64,000 nt of DNA from Ceratorhiza oryzae-sativae. Its lineage: Eukaryota > Basidiomycota > Agaricomycetes > Cantharellales > Ceratobasidiaceae. The stretch lies in assembly GCA_030998015.1 (NCBI GenBank), contig JARWMV010000236.1:124001-188000 (forward strand), given 5' to 3'. The notes beneath the pieces are model-generated. The model ran no database searches. It saw nothing but the letters and a program-made list of their open reading frames with translations, and was not told the DNA's origin. This document shows positions 51,297-62,541 of the stretch, one piece after another (position 1 is the first letter of the stretch; every line of letters begins with the position of its first letter). The position numbers and the translations under genes were made by a program.

Positions 51297-53555
51297 ATGT
51301 TCTATTACACTGCCCTCGCCGCTGCCACCCACCTGGTATTGTCAGCCGAGTTCCCCGGCTATGGCCATATAGCGGACAAGGTCTTGAGGTGATTCCTGTT
51401 TCCTCGATGTATAGTTCTCAGCTCACGTCCCCTACAGCTCTATCGAGTACCCTACCTATGCCTACCTTATCTTCCGATTTGTTCGACCGACGCTTGGCCC
51501 CCTCTTACCTGGCCCCCTCGCGCGGCGCATCATCCAGCCACCGAGGACCTACCTTGCCTGCTGTCGTGTCGGGATACGTTTCCTGCTCTCTGCCACTTTC
51601 CGTCTCGTTCTCCGGCTTGGATCCAGGATCGTTCATAAAATAGGTATCGGTGCCCCTATCTGCCATGGGTATGGGTATTTGGCTGGCCGCTTGAAGAGGT
51701 AAGTAAAACGAATACATCGACAAATAACTATGGCTAACATAGCTATGCTTGTTCTTAGCATATCAAGATTCCCAACTTTCGTACGGTCGACCGTCGAGAA
51801 CGTCTCACACCTCATCGCTATGCGTTTCATGAACCTCGGGCGACGTGCGGCTGTGGCCTGGCAACATATAACCGGCTGCATCGACTATCTATTCGTCGAA
51901 GCTTGTTCGCAACTCGGCCTCGCCCTGTGGCCATACGCATTGTCCCATGCCGCGAGCTGTCTATTTCCTAGCTGTGGCGTCGCGGTTCCAGTCTACGACC
52001 CGTCGATGTAAGTGCTGAGCAAATACGTTGGCATATGTCGTCATTGAAATATTCGTATTCAGCGTCTCGAAATACCCGCTCACCATCTTGACCGGGATGG
52101 TGCACTTGGTCATTCTTCGGAACGTGCTGCTGGAGGCGCTTGGCTTGGTGGACTTGCGTTCAGCTCGGCCACTTATCTCGTCGCTGTAGCGATTGTACGG
52201 TTAATATGCCTCGCTATGCCCAAGTTTGTGGTTTGGGTTGCGCTCGGCTTACTGGTTGCTTCCTTTGCCATTTCACCACACGAGCTGAACCTGTAAGTCT
52301 AGCGACTCTGCTACTTCTATTGACGAAGAGACTAATCACCGATACTTGAATAGCTGCGTGAAGTACACTGTCCTCGCTTGCTTAATTCACGGGGATACGT
52401 TGGCGCGCCTGTTCATCCGACCTCGCATGTCCCTTCGAAATGTGCTCAACTGCGGCTTTCGAGTGGTTCGGCATTGTTTCACTCGTTTGTGCTTGCCGCC
52501 TCTTCGATGGTTGGTTCGGATCGGCGCTGCTGTTTCGCGTTTGGTCTTGCGTCAAGCTGTCCGCCTGCTTTCGATCGAGGTCGTCGTCCCAGTCGCTCGG
52601 CCGAGTGTGTCAAAATTCGTTGGCTGGGCATCAAGTAAGTAGTGCATATATATTTTGACAAGAGCTAATTCGACTTAAATGATAGGGGCCTGCATTGTTG
52701 GAGGAGTTGTGGTTGCCACGGCCAGCGCCATGCTCGTAGCGGCGATTGCGTTGACGGCAATCGTTTGTGTGAACCTGCTTGTCCGACCTAAGGTAATTAG
52801 CTATTTTTGATCGCTAAACTGCCGCCACTGATCCCAGGTTTTGTAGGTCCACTGGGAGGCAACTAGGAAAGCCTCGAATTCTTGAACTCGGACATTGAAA
52901 CCCATCACCCACCCACCACCTCACCCGAAGCTTCCCCCACCGACTCCCACTCGCCTGTCGGTTCGGCGGAACTCAAGCCGTCCCAAGGTGTGCGTCGGCT
53001 AGCGCTCCTCGTTAACGCCTACCTGGGCGATTCTGCGCCAGTCGAGTCCATTGAAGAGCTCGAAGCCCACCTTGGGAACTCCTCGTCGATTCACGCCCCA
53101 CTCGTTGCCGAAGCGACATATCCGCCAACCCCTTTCTTCTCGGTCCCAACCACCCCGGTGCTTGCCCCTTCGATATTCAGGACTCCAGTACCACCGCCAA
53201 TCCCGAGTGCAGCACCTGAAGGTACCGAAGAAGACGAGGGCGACGAGGATCAGGACATCCTGTCTCTCACCACTCGGTTCTCGAACTTCAGGCTTGCACT
53301 GGAGTCGAACCAGGGTCCACGAGAGGTGCAGCGGGAGGTCCGGCGCTCGCCAATAACCTTCGAGGCGTACCGGCCGCTTACGATCCGGGACCGGTCACAC
53401 CTCCTCGAAAGGGATGGACGTACCGCGAATGGGAGCGAGGCGCGATCGCCGCATTTTGCCTGGGTTTGGTCGCCCCGGTGAACGAGGGGTTGCAGGAGCG
53501 GAACCTGGCAAGGGTTAATGCCGGGTATGTGGTGGACATGCTTATGAGAAAGTAG
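51297..53555 (+). CDS. Predicted multi-pass membrane protein, unknown
   Basis: I do not recognise the family. ATG 51297 opens a possible first exon (FYYTALAAATHLVL). The better-supported part begins near 51730 and includes a hydrophobic segment LGLALWPYALSHAASCLF, an intron near 52009-52063, ILTGMVHLVILRNVLL, SATYLVAVAIVRLICLAM, FVVWVALGLLVASFAISP, and, after more introns, ACIVGGVVVATASAMLVAA with IALTAIVCVNLLV. These are at least five likely membrane spans. A hydrophilic tail rich in Pro, Ser, Glu and Asp follows (52882-53480), then REWERGAIAAFCLGLVAPVN and a stop at 53553-53555. Frame changes near 52135, 52880 and 53430 are needed. The exon structure before 51730 is uncertain. Confidence 0.5.
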
Positions 53556-55210
53556 GCTGGGCGGTGGGTGGGTGAGTGGAGTGGTTGGCGGACTTGTTTG
53601 TCCGAGTTTTTTTCGATTTTTATCTTCTTATTCTTATTCTTATTCTTATTCTTTTATCTTATTTGTGTGCCGTTTTCTGCTCTTTCTCCCTTTTTCATTT
53701 TTCATCCTGGTTAGGAGCCACTTGAAGGAGGCTGGGTATGGGCTAGTGGAGGTAGCAAGCACCGAGGTGGACTATCGACGAGTCGAACGGAGGCTGGGCC
53801 GATGGGGAGACGAGTTCGTTGACGCACCAGACAGGCAAAACAGCTCCGGCATAAAGGTGTGGACCTAGGGTGCGGCCGTATTCGCCTAGAGGCCCGCATA
53901 GTTCAGCCTATCGCATCCGTGCGAGTGGCCCTCGAGTACCCACCGTGTCGAAAAGCTGGCCGTGGTTATGCGTCGGCGCGTCGAGCCTGAAGTCGAGCCA
54001 AAGTGAGTACTCTGGCACGGTTCATCGGGTTTTTTTACGCTCTTTCCGGGTCTTGTTTCCATTTGTACCTTGTCTATACTGGCTCTGACTTGTGGTTTAC
54101 GACCAACATATCGCTTTGTACTAGAACAAGTCTCGTTTTGTTTCTTACCGTTTGTATTTCCATAGATAAAAATGTTACCGGCTGGGCCGGTTTCTGGTTC
54201 GCGGAGGTTTTATTAAGTTTTGAATACGACTCAAGCCATCCCGGTTCTAACCTAGTACAAAAATAGTACAACTTCGGTGCGTGACTACAATGGTTGCTGA
54301 CGTCAGCAGGTTATATGCGCACTTCAGGTCAACCCGGCTTTGCCTATCAACCACTCCGTTCTAGATTTGTACACAAAATCGATCATAAATCCACCTATAG
54401 CCCTTCAATGATCTGTCTATTACTTATCCCCGAGCCTTTTGAGACTCATAACCCCATGAGCTACGTCGAGCGTTCTCGGCGAGACATCGATCCGACCAGC
54501 GACAACCAAAGCGCTGCTGCCTTCTCTGCAATTACGCTTACCTGGCCCGTAATTATCACCGTTCGAGACATTGCTCACACGTTCAGCATCGCTGGGGCCA
54601 ACCGCCCGGCCGCAGGTCATCATTAACTATCCAATACAGCAAATGAATTGAACATGGGTCATCCGATAGAAACCATCCACCTATCAATTTGCATAGATGA
54701 AATGCCTTGCTTTTGACCCTCCCTTGCAACGCCCCCTGTTATTTATTGTCTCTTGTTGAGGTTTTGCCCTTTGGGCCGCTCTTCTGTGTTTCCTCCATAC
54801 TCTGTCTCGTGCGGTTCGAGCTCACATTCATGTAGCAGGGGTTTTTTTTTTGAATCTGATTTATACGTCTGTGAAGCCCGTGGCTTATGTAGACCATACA
54901 AAGGTGTAAGGGATAGGAAGAAGGGTAACCCAGACTCTACTGCGCTCCACGCCATCAATCCCTCGAGGCCCTCCGACTCCTTGCTGCCCGCCAGACGAGC
55001 CTACGCCCCCCTGGCGTCCGGACCCTCGATCCGTTTTAAGCTCGCGAGCCGGTTCCTTCCATACGACGTTCATCTAGGTCTCGGTATACTGTGGTCGATA
55101 TGCTGGTTTGTCAGCGCCTTTGCTAGGCGGTATTTTTGTGATCTAATAGCGATGCTTTTATCATTCGTCTATATCGCGTAGTTCAATTTACTTCACTTTG
55201 TCTTTCTCGA
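53556..55210. other. Intergenic with CTTATT microsatellite
   Basis: No supported gene. A short (CTTATT)4 tract lies at 53627-53650. ORFs at 54294-54626 and 54753-55181 have no recognisable motifs. Confidence 0.45.
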
Positions 55211-55984
55211 TTATGCTCGTGTAAGTAGGTCAAAGCGACCGGTCTCGCGGATGTAAGCCATAAGGTGTCGGGTCGCTTTTTCAGACGATAGTAGCGTGGG
55301 CATTGACTCTGTGGACGCGGGGAAGGCGATGTTCCTTCGTTGTCTGGCGGCTTCATATTTCGGGCATCGCATCAGGTAGTGTTCTACTGTCTCGGCATGT
55401 TGACGACACGCCGGGCATATGGCCGACTTGGCTTGTTTGAAGCGGCATAGGTATGCCATCAGGGGGACGTGGCCGGTGCGTAACTGGACGAGGAGCGAAG
55501 CGTGTCTGCGCGGAATCGTTTGCGCGAGTTTATGAAAGGCGTTCGAGGGCGTCGTGTGGTCGATCTGTTTGAGCTTCTCGTTGCTGACGCTGAGCTCTTC
55601 GCTCCATCGTTGACTCCAGACTAGCCTCTGCTTCTCCTTGAACGCTTGCTTGGTGGCGGCTGGGCTATCCGTTATTGTGTTTCGTAGGTACTTCGGCAGG
55701 TCCTGTGCGTCACTGGTCAAACCTCCGGCTGCTTCCTTCGCCGCAAGGTCTGCCAGCTCATTCCCCGGGACTCCTTCGTGCGCCGGGACCCAGGTGGTGA
55801 CAATCGAGAGGCCAGGATGGGCCCGAGTGAGTTTTCTAGTGAGGTCGGCGATCGCAAGGACTAGGTGGGGGGCCGCCTTGATGACCGGACTTCGCATGGC
55901 TAGGAGAACAGCTTGGTTGTCGATGCCTATCCACGCCGAGTCCATGTAGCAGGTTAAAATGGTATACAAAAAAAAGGAGCACAC
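55211..55984 (-). mobile_element. 5'-truncated non-LTR retrotransposon (LINE) with RNase H and zinc-binding C-terminus
   Basis: A 257-codon open frame carries the C-terminal end of a LINE polyprotein. It has an RNase H segment with AWIGIDNQAVLLAMRSP and WVPAHEGVPGNELADLAAKE, which hold catalytic Asp and His positions typical of the fold, then RTGHVPLMAYLCRFKQAKS and a zinc-binding CPACRQHAETVEHYLMRCPK. No reverse transcriptase or endonuclease lies upstream on this strand, so the copy is 5'-truncated, as is usual for dead LINE insertions. Similar ends occur in Tad1/I-clade elements of fungi. A poly(A) tail is not obvious past 55211. The remaining frame is intact, so the insertion may be fairly recent. 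Confidence 0.85.
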
Positions 55985-57037
55985 AAATTATCGCTTAGCC
56001 TCGTGCAAAGGCCTATGACACGGTGTGGGTATATGCACCCTCGCGTCGTTCTTAAAACCCCGCCTCGCGCCCGTAATTTGACTCATACTTCAAACGATTG
56101 TGCTATACGCACATGTTTGCATGCTCGAGTTCAGTTGCGCCCAGAATGCGTTCATGGCGGCCATCCCCGTGGTCGCAGTCTGGGCGGCCCACCTGTGGTG
56201 GTTCCGAGTTTCTCGGAGGCAAAGGCGCAGGCTGGGCTCGCATAAACCCAGCGTCCGACCCGGAGCGACGAGGTCCTTTCTTTGGGATATGTGCCTTGGT
56301 TATACCCCATGAAATTTTTCATCGGCCACAGAACGCCGGAATCCCATTGAAAGGTTCTCATGCCGAACATAATGAGTTCGAGTCGACTAGTGGGGCCGGC
56401 GGAGTTGCAGAAGTTTGAGGCGACTGCAAGCCCCAGCTAATGACCATAACATAGCGATGGTTGCTCATATCTTCTTCACACCAGGCCTAGCACCGGGTTG
56501 CTTCGCCATTGCTCGGCTCTGGAATTTCACATTAACGACACGTTCAATCTGCAGACGCCTTTTCGTCGACCGCTTACCGCCCTCAACTCGAATAGAAACC
56601 GAGAAACGGAAACAGAAAGTGGACTATAATGACTATCGCGTGGCTTGACGCGGCGGGCGAGGTCCTGGATCTTTTCTCAGCCGACTGCTTCGGCCAAAGG
56701 AGGGTGTAATAGCGTCGATATGAGCGGTAGTGCGCAGCTGGATCATGCACATATGATCCTCAATCTTGGGGCGTTAATCCGATAAAGTTACAACGGGAAT
56801 TTGATCGGGGTTTGGTCTGAAACACAAACATTGCATCGACTGCTCTGTTTCGTCCACATAACGACCGATCGCTACCTTTCAGAGACTCGGATCAGGCACA
56901 CAACACATGGGAGGCGCCCGGCTACCGTGCCGCCGGAAGTCTGATCAATCACGGAGCGCGGCCTGGTTGGATCCCGCTCTCCCCCACACCTCGGTTACTC
57001 TCAGCGCCGGCAACTTGATTATCCAGATCTAGTCGGA
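55985..57037. other. Intergenic, nothing recognised
   Basis: Just over 1 kb between the LINE fragment and the SDR gene. No motif is seen; the last 100 bases are the presumed SDR leader. Confidence 0.45.
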
Positions 57038-58216
57038 ATGTCAAGCAAAGACGACCTGCGTATTAGCTCTCTCTTTACAGTGCGGAACAAGATTGCGCTG
57101 GTGACGGGCGGAGGAACGAGGATTGGCTACATGATTGCTTCTGCGTTCGTCCAGAATGGCGCCGAGGTGTATATCCCAGCAAGAAAAGAGGCGCAGTTGC
57201 AGCAAGTGTGGTTGTCACGTTGATCTGAGAGAGTAGGACGGTTGATGGTCGTAGGCCAAGAACACGTTGAATGAACAAGGGCCCGGGAAGATGTGAATAT
57301 ATCATCGCAGATCTTGGTGTGAGTTGATCCCGTTGCAAGGATCGGACGCTACTCTGATAGCTTCTAGAGTAAAGTGGGATGTAACGAGTTGTGTGACGAG
57401 TTCAAGAGACATGAGCCCAAGCTGCATATTCTGGTGAATAATAGCGGAGCGACATGGGGCGCGCCCATGCAACTTCCCGTATGTCCTTGTTCTTGGAGTG
57501 ATGTGTGTAGTTATGGAAATGTCGCTAGGGAGAAGCAGGGCTGGGATCGAGTTATGGCACTAAATGTCAAGGCGGTATTCTACAGTACGTCCAGTATCTA
57601 ACCAGCTTTTGCTCTATACTTACATTGATTGGTCAACGCAGTGACATCTAGTCTAACCGAGCTACTCAGCAAAGCCGCGGATGCGCTTGACCCTAGACGC
57701 TTGGTGAATATTTCGAGTGTTGGGAGCCTGGCTACAGCGGATCAGAATGTTTGGAGCTGTAAGCTGGTTTCTTCAGGATCCTTGGCTAGTGGCCGAATCG
57801 GCTGAGATACCGCAAGCAAAGCCGCGGTGAACCATTTGACAAGTACGATGGCTGTCACTCTTGCACCCCAGTTTATTACGTACGACATTCCCCAGACAAC
57901 TGGCAAAAGGTGACAGGATATCTGTCGCGTAAACGCGATTCTGCCTGGCATCTATCATCTAAAATGACAGCGTACGCGTCTGATAGGCATGCCGAGTCGT
58001 TGAATAAATCGCATCCTATGGGTGAGTGGAGCGCCTCGTCTAGACCTTGTTTCAACTTGATCAAATCTGTGCCGCATGGTAGGGCGAGCAGGAACCGTTC
58101 GGGATATGGCCGGACAGGTATTGCTCTTGGTCTCGCCCGGGGGTGCGCATGTCACATGTGCGCATATCGAGTCCGACGGGGGAATTCGGATAAGTGGGGG
58201 AAAATTAAAACTATGA
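57038..58216 (+). CDS. Short-chain dehydrogenase/reductase (SDR)
   Basis: NAD(P)H-dependent oxidoreductase of the classical SDR type, closest in my reading to 3-oxoacyl-ACP-reductase/RhlG-like members; the substrate is unknown. Motifs are IALVTGGGTRIGYMIASAF (cofactor TGxxxGIG, here with Arg before Ile), LHILVNNSGATWGAP (NNxG), GWDRVMALNVKAVFY, and RLVNISSVGS, which holds the catalytic Ser. Tyr and Lys of YTASKAAVNHL are split by an intron from about 57759 to 57809. The C-terminus AGTVRDMAGQVLLLVSPGG ends at TGA 58216. An extra base near 57292 and an unsolved junction near 57880-57930 interrupt the frame. All catalytic residues can be traced, so I treat it as a gene with sequence errors rather than a relic. 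Confidence 0.72.
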
Positions 58217-58379
58217 TTTAATTGGAGATTATGAGAGCTGTATGCTAACACACGTGGCTGACCCATTGGAGCGAGGTGAAACACATCGGTGAGGGATCGG
58301 GCCGGAATTGGCAGCGAGTATCGCACTCTATCTTCCCTTCCACCACGATCGTTGATCCACACTCCTTTTCGTCTACGCC

Positions 58380-60584
58380 ATGACCGTACACGCTGCGTAC
58401 CAAGCCCTCGCCCCCGCCAACAAGTCTGTCGCCGGTGTTCTCGATGCTATCGCCAACGCCCCCCTCGGCGCCCTCAACGATGCTGACCGTGCCGGCCTCG
58501 TCCAGCTGCTCACCGACGACGTTGTCGCTGCTCGCGCCGGACAGCCCAGCCGCTTGACGCCCAAAGGTAACATTGTTGTTGACGACTCTAGACACAGCTA
58601 ACGTGGCGTAGATGTTCCCCAGGCGCTGGGGGCAATCAAGTCCATCGGCCGCATTGAGTCTGGCTCTCGCGTGATCGCGACCGAAAAGGTGAGCAAGCCC
58701 CCTAGACCCCGTCAAAACGTCGGCTTTAATTTGTGTAAGAATCTACGCCACTTCTCGCCTTTGCGGCCGACTTGTCCAATCCCGATGCGTCGAAACAGGC
58801 CATGCGCTGCATTGCCAACGCCGCATTGCTTATTCCCTCTGGTAGGGATACCCTCGTTGACATCGAGGCCGACGAATTCTGCACACGACTTTATATTGTA
58901 CGTGTCAATAGCTTTGTGTGCATCCTTTGGGCTAAAGGTGGTGGCTGCGCCAGAACGAAACCTCTCCCGAGTACCTCTTCCTCGCCTCTCGTCTGCTATT
59001 CTTCATGGCCCACACTGACGGCGAGTTTGCTGAACGTGTCGTCAAACAACATCGCCTTCCCAGTCTCCTAGCACTTGTTAGTCGACTTTCTCCGTCTCGC
59101 TTTGTCCGATTCTAAACACTTGTGTGTGTTTTTTTTTAAAAAAAACTTCTAGCGCCTCGAAACCCTTGCAACGGCAGTCCAAGCTGATGCTCCGTTGGCA
59201 AAGGAAGCATTGACCGATATGCTCAAGCTGCATTTTACAGTCGTTTCAAAGTATGCACGACGTGACGGCGCAGCGCCTAACTCTGTTTTGGGCGAGTACT
59301 GGGATGAGGTATTTGAACCGTGAGTGCCTGTTTCTTGCCCCTTGACCTTTGTCTGACCATCGCGATCGCGCTAGTACGGCCGCACCTCTGATCCGGCTAC
59401 TCCATACTCTCCCATCAACGCCTGCAGCTCCTCTCGCGCCCCCGCTCACGCATGTGATTCATGCTTTGCTCAACGTTCCGGTTGCTCCTTATTCGCATCT
59501 GTTGTTTCCTGATCTAACAACGGCGACTACTCCCGCTCAGCCTCAACCCTCGAGCTCATCACCACGGACGAGCCGTTCGAGTTCAAGTGGCGCAGCTCAG
59601 TCCCCTCGGCCGAGCTTCAGCGGAGAAAAGGTCGCCCCCGTCGGCTCTGCGGTCGAAGCGAGCGGAAGCGGCAGCCCACTCTCACGTGCACTCAATTTGC
59701 TGAACCGCAAAACCTCGCCTCCGCGGTCTAAACCTTCATCGCCGTCCCCTATCGCCACTTCGCTTCCTCCTGTAGGCGACTCGGCTATCCGCGCGTTGCA
59801 AATATTGCAGTCGACGCTTGCTTTGTACCTCCCAGGCAGCTCGGATCCCGACGACTCGTCCGTCCGGGCGATTGCAAAAGCCAAGGGTGTGGTCCTTGAT
59901 GAGCTTGCCTCACCCGCTGCGGTGCTCATCACACGCATGGTCTCTGCTGATCCTGGAGCGCGAACCAGGATTGCAAATGCGGTCATCCCTTCAGATCTGT
60001 GAGTCCTGGCTCGCCCTTTTTTTATTATCTGGCATTCAGGGCTTGATGAAATGAAAAATAGGGACCGATCGAGTCCGCTGGAAAAGAAGGACGATCTGCT
60101 GGGTCGGTGTTTGAGACTTATGACGTCGGTGTATTATCCGACTTTGAAGGACGCAGTTGGGGAAATGCTGTTTACTGTTTGTGGGTCTGATGGTGAGTTC
60201 TTGGGTTTGACTAGCACTAGAGGATGGGTTGTTGAGGATGGTGTAGGCCAAGCATTGTCGGCTGCGATTGGGTATGGCAATGCTGCTGGATTTTTGTACA
60301 ACAAGGGGATTATGGCGCCCCCGCCTGCGTCTGCTGGCGGTGATGACATCAACCCTATTACCGGTATGTCATCCTCTCTTGTCCGACAGTGTAATATTAA
60401 TTCAAATATCTGTGTAGGCACGCGGCAAGCAGATGCTGGTCCATCACTTTCTGAAATGAGCGACGAGGAGAAACAACGCGAGGCTGAGCGGCTGTTTGTC
60501 CTGTTTGACCGGATGGAGCGTATGGGCATGGCCAAAAACCCTATTCGAGAGGCGTACCAAAGCGGAAAGCTGCAAGATCCGTAA
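58380..60584 (+). CDS. RIC8: Ric8 / synembryn, guanine nucleotide exchange factor and chaperone of G-alpha
   Basis: Ric8 folds and activates heterotrimeric G-protein alpha subunits in the cytosol. It is an armadillo-like helical protein. Blocks seen in order are NPDASKQAMRCIANAALL, the EYLFLASRLLFFMAHTDGEF exon, VVKQHRLPSLLAL, LGEYWDEVFEPTAAPLIRLL, PVAPYSHLLFP, a Ser/Pro-rich insert, and GDSAIRALQILQSTLALYL. Later come PSDLDRSSPLEKKDDLLGRC, TVYYP-like TSVYYPTLKDAVGEML, and the highly characteristic IGYGNAAGFLYNKGIM. The end is EMSDEEKQREAERLFVLFDR and NPIREAYQSGKLQDP. At least seven exons. One junction (about 58690-58738) joins out of frame by one base. Start ATG 58380 follows a CT-rich leader. 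Confidence 0.87.
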
Positions 60585-60793
60585 CGAACAGTCTGTTTAG
60601 TTGCTTCCTTAGGACAGGAAGGAAGAGTACATCACTACTACGCTTTTCTTTCTGTGTACGACTCTGGCTTTCGTTTATAATTTACGATACCTCTCTATTC
60701 TGCTCAATTGTTATACAAGTTTGTTTTGTTCTTTTGTTCAGTTGTTGTAATGCTGTTGATGTCTAATTTACATATTGTCCCTCCTATGGCGTT

Positions 60794-62392
60794 CTACTCT
60801 ACCTCTACGAATGCGCGATACAACACAAGCCCGTCCGGGCCGGCCGCAAACTGGATGCTTGTTCCAGCACCAACGAACCAGACTTCTCCTTCCGACTTGA
60901 TGTCTTCTTTTCCCGGGCTGTTGTTGAACGAGATCGAGCCGCTGCCACGCGTGACGATAAATATGCTCGGGCCGTCGAGTGGTCTGTGCGAGGCTGACTT
61001 GGAGGAAGGTATATCCGTCAGGAGGACTGCGAACTCGGGAATGGGAGGGTTGTAGAGGGTCGTGTACGTGTCTGGTTCGGAGCTACAGAAGGCATGTCCA
61101 TTAGAAATCTGAGAAGAGGGTTCGGGGTATGGAATCATACTTTGGATCGCTGGGAAAGTCTTGTGGCTTCATCCGTTGAGCATCGGCCGGACCCGAGTTG
61201 TAGGTCAGCATTGAGACGAGGGTCGGTACGTCTCGGAGCTTGGGAGTGAGGCCGGCTCGGACGACGTTGTCTTAAAGCGGATGTTTGTAAGTATTGGGAG
61301 TGACAGGGGTAGGTGGGTCGCACCTGATGTTGCCATACACTCAATAATATCTGGAAGTGATATTTATTCCAGGCTATGAAGGGAGACAAGGGAGTAACTT
61401 ACCTCCAGAAATGTACGCGTGCGGCTCATCGGCTTGAAGGAACATCGCCTCCCCTCCTTCAACTCGACCACATTCAGCAAAAACACACAAAAAACGCCCA
61501 CATCGCCGGGATACTGCCTCGCCAGCTTTTGGGCAAGCTCTGCCACACCCGCTTCCTCCTTCTTTGCCCACCTCCTTCGTACCTTTTGATCATCGCATCT
61601 AAGGCCGAATGGACTTGATCGTCCGAAGCTGTCATGAGCGCCTCGAAAAGAGTACGCAGGGCGGGTTTAGGGTCGGATGATTCGGGCGTAAAGGAGAGTA
61701 TGGCTTGTGGGTTCGATGAAGAAATTAGGGATGCGAGTTCGGGGACCGTAGTTAGGTAAAGGGCGATCTCGTTCAGAGGACGGAAGTTGCAGAAACCAGA
61801 AAAGGGAGTGATGGCGATGGCCATTTCTGGCTGTATGCTACTCGTAAGTACCGCAAATCTGGCGTATCATGGGCGTTGGGGCGTACTTTGTGGTTATCAT
61901 CTGTGGATTGAAGTGAGTTAGGGCTATGCGGCGTTGGATCAAACGGGACATGCCCTTGTACACGTCTGGCCGTTCCTTGTGCAGCTTTTCAGCGAGCTTC
62001 TTGTTAGGGTGTGCTTGAATACTCAGAGCCTTTTCGATTGCCAAGACTTTGAAGAGAAAGGGCAAGTCATCTCCGAATCGTTTCCGTACGGCGTCGCCGA
62101 TGAGTTCAGGATGAGACTTGAGATAATCGTACAGAGTTTCTCCCGATTGAAGCTTGGAGGGCAGAGTAGGATGCGTGCCCATCCACAACTTGACAAAAGG
62201 GTCTCATCAGATCTCGTCGATCAACTAGGGACATCTGTTTCGGCTCACTTCAGAATACGGCTTGTCGTCCTGCAGCTTGAATTCGGGATCGGCGCGTGCA
62301 TATTGTCCAGCTTTAGAGTTATTCCCTATCTTCCCCCACTCGTACGAGTTGGCCCCTGCGATGAGACGAAAAACAGGCGAGTCTTTGGTCAT
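60794..62392 (-). CDS. PMI40: Mannose-6-phosphate isomerase (phosphomannose isomerase, type I)
   Basis: Zinc enzyme that interconverts fructose-6-phosphate and mannose-6-phosphate, supplying GDP-mannose for glycosylation and the cell wall. The N-terminus reads VFRLIAGANSYEWGKIGNNS. The metal-site block ALSIQAHPNKKLAEKLH follows, with Gln and His ligands. Further marks are KPEMAIAITPFSGFCNFRP, GVFCVFLLNVVELKEGEAMF, LQADEPHAYISG (second metal and catalytic region), DIIECMATSDNVVRAGLTPK and the C-terminal FIVTRGSGSISF. Start ATG 62392 lies 149 bases from the divergent SEC63 start. A one- or two-base discrepancy near 61540 (after KRYEGGG) breaks the frame. Several introns of about 50 bases. The stop is at 60794-60796. 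Confidence 0.9.
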
Positions 62393-62541
62393 GATTGTCG
62401 GCGTCGGAATGAGGCATTTAATAAATTAGGCGGGATTTATTTACCATGACACGTGACTTTGGCGCTTGGGAGATCCAGCGCTTAGGATGCCAGCAAGACG
62501 CGACGTGGCGGATCGGACAGAGTACACATCACACCACCACC
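62393..62541. promoter_or_regulatory. 149-base bidirectional promoter PMI40 / SEC63 with CACGTGAC
   Basis: Shared space between two divergent genes. CACGTGAC is at 62450-62457. Confidence 0.5.

Noticed and set aside
53572..53868. A 98-codon ORF with a hydrophobic Tyr/Ser/Phe stretch
   Set aside because: Its N-terminal part is the translation of the CTTATT microsatellite and T-rich tract, and the rest has no motif.
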